Assembly (NCBI GenBank): GCA_025966255.1
Contig: JAOPVG010000061.1
Span: 1-11,464 of the forward strand
DNA: 11,464 bases
Source of the DNA: Jatrophihabitans sp.
Lineage (GTDB): Bacteria; Actinomycetota; Actinomycetes; Mycobacteriales; Jatrophihabitantaceae
Reading direction: 5' to 3'
Part shown: positions 7,701 to 11,464 of the stretch, one piece after another
Layout: every line of letters starts with the position of its first letter
Position numbering within the stretch: position 1 is the first letter of the stretch
The notes under the pieces: generated by a model
Told to the model about the DNA's origin: nothing
The model's database searches: none
What the model saw: only the letters and a program-made list of their open reading frames with translations
Position numbers and translations under genes: made by a program

Positions 7701-8110
7701 TCGTCGCGAGCCACCAGCACCCATTCGTCGTCCAGTCCGGCCAGCAGGTCGCCGTCGCCGACCGACGCCGCCTCGGTGAGCCGCCCGGCCGCGAGGTCCA
7801 CCCGGAACCGGCGCACATCGACGTCCACGTCGTCGCGCAGCCCGACCCGGTCTCGCGAGGCGATGAGCGCGCCGGGATCGGCGTCGTCCAGGGCGGTACG
7901 TAACGACCACAACGCGCTACGCAGGCTCTGCCGCGCACTGATGTCGAGGACGTCCGGCCAGAGGCGCGTCGATACATCCGCCCGGGAATGCAGACCCGCG
8001 TGGAGCGCCAACCAGCCGAGCAGCGCCCACGCCCGGCGGCTGGTCGGCGGCTCCAGAACCCGTCCGTCCACCTCCGCCGTGAGCCCCCCGACCACACGAA
8101 TGCGAAGCAT
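4757..8110 (-). CDS. Large SARP-family regulator: wHTH, BTAD, ATPase and TPR-like repeats
   Basis: A 1117-residue transcription factor. Residues 1-100 form the OmpR-type winged helix of SARPs, and about 97-235 the bacterial transcriptional activation domain. A low-complexity linker of eight heptads (244-299) follows, then a STAND/AAA-type ATPase with P-loop GDPGIGKS (342-349) and Walker B LLVVVEDLHAAD (445-456). The rest (about 660-1100) is helical TPR-like repeat. The C-terminus (ending LAGLIFGKES) has no LuxR HTH, so it is a SARP-ATPase protein of the AfsR/large-SARP kind and not a LAL regulator. ATG 8110 is the first in-frame start after a TGA 36 bases upstream. It has no Shine-Dalgarno sequence but a -10-like TACGTT 9 bases away. 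TTA codons occur at residues 70 (7901-7903) and 305 (7196-7198). It would bind the 11-bp repeats nearby; the ligand or signal sensed is unknown. Confidence 0.92.
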   Translation of the reverse strand: MLRIRVVGGLTAEVDGRVLEPPTSRRAWALLGWLALHAGLHSRADVSTRLWPDVLDISARQSLRSALWSLRTALDDADPGALIASRDRVGLRDDVDVDVRRFRVDLAAGRLTEAASVGDGDLLAGLDDEWVLVARDEHRQQLVGVLSSLSAQAADSGDLATAISWARRATALDPLSEESARALMTRLAAAGDGAAALTAYRRLADRLRRELRVPPSEPTWQLAEQLRTQVDRRPAPPRAPAAPDPAGPTSDPAGPTSDPTTPTSGPTGPTSGPTGPAVGPVGPAVGPAGPVAGPIGPAAASGARLPRPGALPLVGRSAEIDLLDQAWTVVSAGHGGLALVHGDPGIGKSRLITELCDRVRGSGGRVASGAAPDLAGAPLTPWAEVCTALIRQLGGLPTAAWVSGLAPLLPTYLPGSPPSPPGHEQARLSESVVALLDRACAGSPLLVVVEDLHAADVASLTLLSYVIRRMGDSRVMVVATRRERPVRDELATLEQAQRQRGLLLADVTLAVLGDEAVSQLARAVGRLNPDRVAQVVDAAEGNALIAVEAARALAGGRPLPVGLRDAVRAAAARLPEDARVLLRTVAVAGRDLDLDEAEHRSGVSVESALPPAEDEGLIVSVDGRLRFRHSLLREAVYADISSIERRERHLSAAAALSGSIERTAEAAAHLQAAGRTGEAGRMLVLAAAQARSVGALADATVLLRQALEALPGDPGPALELADVLAWRGRPADARTAFDQVLPLLEAAGDPEEIAAAHLRFADWHFGPICQPRVAVRACRKALAVLDGAGVRAPVLRAEVLAVLAWCEAIAGDQRGVEQALAQLAGVAGDPPDDPLIAGGADRARSFLLLRQARFAEAVAPAERAADAGDRAGRPDLVYSGLINAAFGLAAIGAFEEALALVDRAADAVRDHGMLAIETLILLDRAWILARLGRLDDAASAAAQARRSADRLDAPDLQATVDAERGRIALRAGEHAAAVELLEAALAVEDASIGRPLARLQLAEALARLARADDARAELARVVLEPVRPGDWPDTLVARMAGVQGLIARLDGDRALAEKRLREAADGWRRRLSAIELADRMAAVMADLGRPVIGLVVPAEELATVEADLAGLIFGKES
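7214..7381 (-). repeat. Eight 21-bp in-frame repeats encoding a GPxGPxx linker
   Basis: Inside the SARP gene, residues 244-299 are eight heptads: DPAGPTS twice, DPTTPTS, GPTGPTS, GPTGPAV, GPVGPAV, GPAGPVA, GPIGPAA. The two copies nearest the BTAD domain are essentially identical in DNA, and copies diverge towards the ATPase. The segment separates the DNA-binding/BTAD part from the ATPase and is probably a flexible or polyproline-like spacer. Copy number is likely to vary by slippage without breaking the frame. Confidence 0.9.
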
Positions 8111-8119
8111 GTCGCTGGC

Positions 8120-8125
8120 AACGTA
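8120..8125 (-). promoter_or_regulatory. -10 element for a near-leaderless SARP mRNA
   Basis: On the minus strand TACGTT (8125 to 8120) fits TANNNT and ends 9 bases before ATG 8110, giving a leader of about 0-3 bases. A weak -35 (GTGAAT, 8147 to 8142) lies 16 bases upstream and falls inside the second ATTGACG-like repeat. Binding there could therefore feed back on the SARP gene itself. Confidence 0.35.
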
Positions 8126-8130
8126 CTGCC

Positions 8131-8159
8131 ATTGACGCTTGATTCACGAGGGGCTGACG
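8131..8159 (+). repeat. Three heptamers at exact 11-bp steps (candidate SARP site)
   Basis: ATTGACG (8131-8137), ATTCACG (8142-8148) and GCTGACG (8153-8159) start exactly 11 bp apart. The first is identical to the heptamer doubled at 3189-3206; the second differs at one position and the third at two. They lie between the divergent SARP and NTF2-like genes, 55-83 bases upstream of the latter's start, with no good -10/-35 pair of its own, as expected for an activator-dependent promoter. Confidence 0.6.
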
Positions 8160-8213
8160 GCAGGTGGCCACGCTAAGTGCAACTAGCAAGGAACAACCGA
8201 CCAGGAGGCCGTC

Positions 8214-8585
8214 ATGAGCACCCCAACCACCCAGTCCACCGGATTCGACGTCGCCGGTTTCGTCCGCGCGATCGAGAGCCGCAACGCCGGCGCCCAACTG
8301 GCGGCCTTCGGACCCGACCCGCTCGTCACCATCGTCGACCACGAGCACCCACCGAGCCGGCCCCTCACGATGCACGGCACCACCGAGGTGCGGACCTACC
8401 TGGCCGATGTCTGCGACCGGGACCTGACCCACGAGGTGCAGACGGCCGTTGCGGACCACGACAACCTCACGATCGAACTGCTCTGCACCTACCCGGACGG
8501 GACGAAGGTCAACTGCCTGTCGATCGCCGGTCTGGCCGACGGCCAGATCGCCTGGCAGCGCATCGTCCAGGCCTGGGACCACTGA
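8214..8585 (+). CDS. NTF2/SnoaL-like small protein
   Basis: A 123-residue protein with the length and layout of the SnoaL-like/NTF2 cone fold: an N-terminal helix (FDVAGFVRAIESRNAGAQLAAF, read as two pieces 11-23 and 24-32), a short strand pair PLVTIVDHEHPP (36-47), then alternating strands ending in GQIAWQRIVQAWD (110-122). Members bind or isomerise small hydrophobic compounds, or act as subunits; no specific substrate can be read from the sequence. AGGAGG (8203-8208) lies 5 bases before ATG 8214, the strongest ribosome site in the window. The gene is divergent from the SARP gene, with three 11-bp-spaced heptamers between them, so it is the most likely direct target of that regulator. Its stop is 16 bases from the convergent PAP2 stop. 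Confidence 0.82.
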   Translation: MSTPTTQSTGFDVAGFVRAIESRNAGAQLAAFGPDPLVTIVDHEHPPSRPLTMHGTTEVRTYLADVCDRDLTHEVQTAVADHDNLTIELLCTYPDGTKVNCLSIAGLADGQIAWQRIVQAWDH

Positions 8586-8601
8586 CCCGTCTGGTACCGG
8601 C

Positions 8602-9459
8602 TCAGGGCTGGGCCGCGCCGGCGAGCTCGGGACTCGCCGGCGGCGTGGTCTCAGCCGGATCGTTGCGGCCCTGCCAGCGGACCACGCCGAGTCGCCAGAC
8701 GGTGCGCACGCCGTACACACCCCACCCGCAGATCGACAGGACGATCACGGCGACGACGCCGTCCAGCCACCAGTGATTGCCGGTGGCGACGACGACCAGG
8801 ATCGTGATCACCGCATGCGCCGGGCCGATGTAGCGCCATCGGCTCGGACTGATCCGCCACGTGTAGTAGCCGACGATGACCGCCCACGCGACATGCACCG
8901 ACGGCATCGCCGAGAGCTGGTCGACGGCCAGCCCGCTGCTGTACACCGACTGCTTGTAGATCAAGCCGGTGTCGACAATGCCCGGCAGCAGGCGCGGCGG
9001 GGCGACCGGTAGGAGTTGGATCGCCAGGCAGCCGAGCGTCGTCCACGCCATCACCTGGCGCACTGGCCGGTACTGGTCGTGGTGGCGGACGAACAGCCAG
9101 ATCAAGAACGTCAGCATCATCGTCAGATGCATGGCCGCGTAGTACAGGTTGGCGCCCTCGACCACGTACCGATGCCCGAGGATCAGCTGCTGCACGCTGC
9201 GTTCGGACGGCAGCGGCAGATCGTGCTCGAGGCGGTCGATCCAGCGCGCTCGCTGGAAGGCGCCGTCGGCGCCCGTCACGGAGATCTCGCCGGCCAGGTG
9301 CCACAGGCTGTAGAGCACGCCGATCACGGCTGTCTCGCGGGCGAACGCACCGACTGCGCGCACCCAGCGCTGCTTCGACAGCGCCAGGCCGCCGCCGACC
9401 ACCGTGAGCACCGCGGCGACCTCGCCGGAGTGCTGCCACGTCAAACCCACGGTCTGCAC
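8602..9459 (-). CDS. PAP2-family integral membrane phosphatase/transferase
   Basis: A 285-residue polytopic membrane protein with about six hydrophobic segments (near 13-29, 43-58, 105-124, 137-152, 187-199, 213-250). It carries the motifs of the PAP2/inositol-phosphorylceramide-synthase-like group: APPRLLPG (153-160), MPSVHVAW (185-192) with H189, and NHWWLD (228-233) with H229 and D233. The two histidines and the aspartate are the expected phosphate-transfer residues. The substrate is probably a lipid phosphate or a phospholipid headgroup. The tail after residue 262 is short, polar and probably cytosolic. GTG 9459 has no Shine-Dalgarno sequence but follows a CATAGT -10-like hexamer by 6 bases, suggesting a leaderless mRNA. 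It is divergent from the SpoIIE phosphatase gene and convergent with the NTF2-like gene. Confidence 0.88.
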   Translation of the reverse strand: MQTVGLTWQHSGEVAAVLTVVGGGLALSKQRWVRAVGAFARETAVIGVLYSLWHLAGEISVTGADGAFQRARWIDRLEHDLPLPSERSVQQLILGHRYVVEGANLYYAAMHLTMMLTFLIWLFVRHHDQYRPVRQVMAWTTLGCLAIQLLPVAPPRLLPGIVDTGLIYKQSVYSSGLAVDQLSAMPSVHVAWAVIVGYYTWRISPSRWRYIGPAHAVITILVVVATGNHWWLDGVVAVIVLSICGWGVYGVRTVWRLGVVRWQGRNDPAETTPPASPELAGAAQP

Positions 9460-9465
9460 GCGCCA

Positions 9466-9471
9466 ACTATG
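9466..9471 (-). promoter_or_regulatory. -10 element for a leaderless PAP2 mRNA
   Basis: CATAGT on the minus strand matches TATAAT at four of six positions, including the A at position 2 and the final T. It ends 6 bases before GTG 9459, the same distance seen for the LacI and SpoIIE genes. No ribosome site is present. Confidence 0.4.
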
Positions 9472-9613
9472 CCCCAGCGCGACCCCGGACTTGTTACGGA
9501 TCCACCGCGCCGGGAAGGTCCGGCCCGGAGGGCACGGACGCCGCGGACGCGCCTCGATGCAGATCGTCAGGCGTCCGGGCTGGGGAATGTTCAGCGTCGG
9601 GCGAGCGGGCAGT

Positions 9614-9619
9614 TACCGT
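9614..9619 (+). promoter_or_regulatory. -10 element for a leaderless SpoIIE-phosphatase mRNA
   Basis: TACCGT fits TANNNT and ends 6 bases before GTG 9626. The upstream TTCAGC (9590-9595, spacer 18) is a weak -35. No Shine-Dalgarno sequence precedes the start. This element fixes the preferred start among several in-frame candidates (ATG 9557, GTG 9626, ATG 9677). Confidence 0.5.
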
Positions 9620-9625
9620 GCACTG

Positions 9626-10915
9626 GTGACGCCCCCCGCCGACGACCCCACCCCAGGCGGTGACCCAGTGGACTCGATGACCCCCGCCGAGCGCGCGGTC
9701 GGCGCGATGCTCTCCGAAGCCCACAACACCGCCGCGCATCAGTTGCCGGCGATGGCCCGTCGACATGTCGCGGCGTTCGGCGGCAAAGACGCCGTGTGTT
9801 ACGTGGCCGATCTGCAGCAGACGGAGCTGGTGCCGTTCCTCGAGCCGGACGGGCCGGGGACGGGCGAGTTCGTCGAGTCGCTGAATATCGACTCCACGCT
9901 CGCCGGCCGCGCCTACCAACAGGGGCAGGTGCTCGTCCAGCAGGGCTCCGGACCGGACTCGACCGTGTGGCTGCCGCTGCTCGACGGCACCGAGCGGCTC
10001 GGCGTGCTTGCGGTCACGGTGGTGCGGGACGTCGCCGACGAGCTCGCGCAGGAGCCGAGGGTCGCGGTGCTGCGGCGGTTCGCGTCGTTGCTCGGCGAGC
10101 TGATCATGACCAAGACGCTGTACGGCGACACCATCGTGCGGTTGCGCCGGCAGTCGTCGATGGGTCTGGCGGCCGAGATGCAGTGGTCGCTGCTGCCACC
10201 GCTCACCTTTTCCTGCCGCGAGGTGACGGTCACCGCTGCTCTGGAGCCCGCGTACGAGGTCGCTGGTGACACCTTCGACTACGCCGTCGACGCGGGTACC
10301 GCGAAGGTGGCCGTGTTCGACGGGATGGGCCACGGGCTGCAGAGCGCGCAGCTGGCCGCCATGGCGGTCTCGGCCTATCGCCATGCTCGGCGGGCCGGCC
10401 GGTCGCTGCTCGCCACCTGCCGCGAGGTCGACGAGGCCCTCCTCCAGACCTTCCCCGGCGCCCCGTTCACCACTGCGGTGTTGGCCGAGCTCGACACCGG
10501 CGCCGGCGTGCTGCGCTGGATCAACGCCGGGCACCCCGAGCCGTTGCTGCTGCGCCAGGGTCGGCTCGTCAAGACGTTGACCGCCAAACCGCGGCCACCG
10601 CTGGGGATGCTCCTTCCGAAGCCGAGCGGCGGTGCTTCCGTCATGACCCCGACGATCGGCAGCGAACAACTCGAGCCCGGCGACTGCGTTTTGCTCTACA
10701 CCGATGGCGTCACCGAAGCCCGCTCGCCGGACGGCGACTTCTTCGGCGAGCAGCGGCTCGGCGACCTGATCGTGCGCAACCTGGCCGCCGGCCTGCCGCC
10801 GCCGGAGACCATGCGCCGGGTGGTGCGGGCGCTGTTGGATCACCAGCAGGGACGGCTCACCGACGACGCGTCGCTCGCGCTGATTCAGTGGCAGCCGGAG
10901 CCGACCAGCATGTGA
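9626..10915 (+). CDS. GAF-like plus SpoIIE-type PP2C serine/threonine phosphatase
   Basis: A 429-residue cytosolic signalling phosphatase. Residues about 25-165 look like a GAF-type sensor, followed by a helical linker and the SpoIIE/RsbU-type PP2C domain (about 183-422). Metal-binding motifs are visible: AGDTFDY (213-219), VFDGMGHG (230-237) with D232, LLYTDGVTEA (356-365) with D360, and TDDASL (412-417) with D413/D414. Such enzymes usually dephosphorylate anti-sigma-factor antagonists to release a sigma factor; no partner genes (RsbW-like kinase or STAS antagonist) are in the window. GTG 9626 was chosen because a -10 TACCGT lies 6 bases upstream and the domain begins soon after. Longer starts at ATG 9557 or further upstream are in frame but have no ribosome site. 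The gene is divergent from the PAP2 gene and ends 12 bases from the next convergent gene. Confidence 0.9.
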   Translation: MTPPADDPTPGGDPVDSMTPAERAVGAMLSEAHNTAAHQLPAMARRHVAAFGGKDAVCYVADLQQTELVPFLEPDGPGTGEFVESLNIDSTLAGRAYQQGQVLVQQGSGPDSTVWLPLLDGTERLGVLAVTVVRDVADELAQEPRVAVLRRFASLLGELIMTKTLYGDTIVRLRRQSSMGLAAEMQWSLLPPLTFSCREVTVTAALEPAYEVAGDTFDYAVDAGTAKVAVFDGMGHGLQSAQLAAMAVSAYRHARRAGRSLLATCREVDEALLQTFPGAPFTTAVLAELDTGAGVLRWINAGHPEPLLLRQGRLVKTLTAKPRPPLGMLLPKPSGGASVMTPTIGSEQLEPGDCVLLYTDGVTEARSPDGDFFGEQRLGDLIVRNLAAGLPPPETMRRVVRALLDHQQGRLTDDASLALIQWQPEPTSM

Positions 10916-10927
10916 GTTTCGACCGCG

Positions 10928-11464
10928 TCAGACCGCCGACTTCACGCTCATGTTGATCGCCCAGGTGTCGATGAGGAACGGCCGCTGGCTCCGATCCGCC
11001 CCGACGTTCGGGACGAGCCAGTAGCGCAGCACGCGGCCGGTGGGCAGCACGTGCCGCGCCCCGGACGGATCCTGCATCTGGATGTTCGCCTTGGCCGCGA
11101 AGGCCATCACGAGCCGGGTCTGCCCCTTGGTGTGATCGATGCTCACCGATGCCTTGGTGAACCGTCGATCGGTGACGACGTGCCCGGACTTGATCGGCTT
11201 CAGGCCGCCCGGCATGGCCACGCCGAAGAACACCGCCTGCTCGAGTTTCCGGATGGCCTGCTTGTCCGCCGTGATCACGCGGGCGAAGACGGCGTCGAAC
11301 GCGGCTCGGCACTTGGGCGTCAGGTAGGAGCGGACATATGCGAGATCAGCCCCCGACAGATGAGTCGCGCCCTTGGTGATGAGCGCTGGATCCCATCCGG
11401 CGAGAAACGTGTAGTTGACGATCTCTCGGAATGCCGTCCGCAGCGTCGCCTGACCGTACTTCTG
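10928..11464 (-). CDS. Unrecognised protein, C-terminal 178 residues
   Basis: Partial gene: the minus-strand frame is open from the right edge (first complete codon CAG at 11464) to TGA at 10928-10930. The true start is outside the window; GTG 11278 is internal. The visible part has a helical first half (for example TLRTAFREIVNYTFLAGW and YVRSYLTPKCRAAFDAVFAR), then a strand-rich half with alternating hydrophobics (KASVSIDHTKGQTRLVMAFA, VLRYWLVP, RPFLIDTWAINM). No catalytic motif or membrane helix is seen. The layout resembles the extracellular part of actinobacterial secreted proteins or lipoproteins with an NTF2-like C-terminal domain, but a signal peptide cannot be checked here. I do not recognise the family. 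Codon use is like that of its neighbours, and it is convergent with the SpoIIE phosphatase gene with a 12-base gap. Confidence 0.75.
   Translation of the reverse strand, partial: QKYGQATLRTAFREIVNYTFLAGWDPALITKGATHLSGADLAYVRSYLTPKCRAAFDAVFARVITADKQAIRKLEQAVFFGVAMPGGLKPIKSGHVVTDRRFTKASVSIDHTKGQTRLVMAFAAKANIQMQDPSGARHVLPTGRVLRYWLVPNVGADRSQRPFLIDTWAINMSVKSAV

Noticed and set aside
4757..8110. LAL-type LuxR regulator
   Set aside because: The ATPase and helical repeats fit, but the C-terminus has no LuxR HTH and the N-terminus is a SARP wHTH-BTAD.
8602..9459. Functional link between PAP2, PLD and SpoIIE proteins as one lipid-signalling system
   Set aside because: They are in separate transcription units with no shared motif; only proximity supports it.
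9494..10843. 449-residue minus-strand ORF
   Set aside because: Antisense to the SpoIIE-type phosphatase; no motif, Arg/His/Gln-rich shadow.

Overview
The window looks like chromosome from a high-GC actinobacterium (Actinomycetota). Support comes from strong GC bias at third codon positions, several GTG starts with no Shine-Dalgarno sequence, a large SARP-type regulator, an Rv2258c-like methyltransferase, a SpoIIE-type PP2C phosphatase, and TTA codons that are almost absent. The genus cannot be fixed from the sequence alone. No rRNA, tRNA, CRISPR array, insertion sequence, integrase or attachment site is visible, and nothing suggests recent transfer.

Ten genes alternate between strands, giving divergent promoter regions separated by very tight convergent ends. 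In order they are: a partial amidohydrolase (minus, 5' part only), a LacI-family regulator (plus), an HKD phospholipase D-like protein (minus), a class I SAM methyltransferase (plus), an SRPBCC protein (minus), a 1117-residue SARP/ATPase regulator (minus, one base upstream of the SRPBCC gene), an NTF2/SnoaL-like protein (plus), a PAP2-type membrane phosphatase (minus), a GAF-like plus SpoIIE phosphatase (plus), and the C-terminal part of an unrecognised protein (minus, running off the right edge). The longest intergenic stretch is about 200 bases. All coding space is used; long ORFs opposite real genes are GC-driven shadows.

Two regulatory modules stand out. In the first (about 420-545), a LacI-family gene is divergent from an amidohydrolase gene, and the shared intergenic region carries two adjacent imperfect 12-bp operators with central CG steps that overlap the predicted amidohydrolase promoter. 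In the second, the SARP gene sits among small genes (methyltransferase, NTF2-like, SRPBCC). The heptamer ATTGACG occurs as direct repeats at exact 11-bp steps in two separate intergenic regions, upstream of the methyltransferase and upstream of the NTF2-like gene. This is the geometry SARPs are known to bind, so a small SARP regulon is proposed as the main candidate new system here. TTA codons were found by eye only in the two regulator genes (one in LacI, two in SARP), which would fit tRNA-dependent control if the host has a bldA-like system.

Several genes (LacI, PAP2, SpoIIE, probably SARP) appear to be leaderless: a -10-like hexamer lies 6-9 bases before the start codon and there is no Shine-Dalgarno sequence. 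The other genes have ordinary purine-rich ribosome binding sites.
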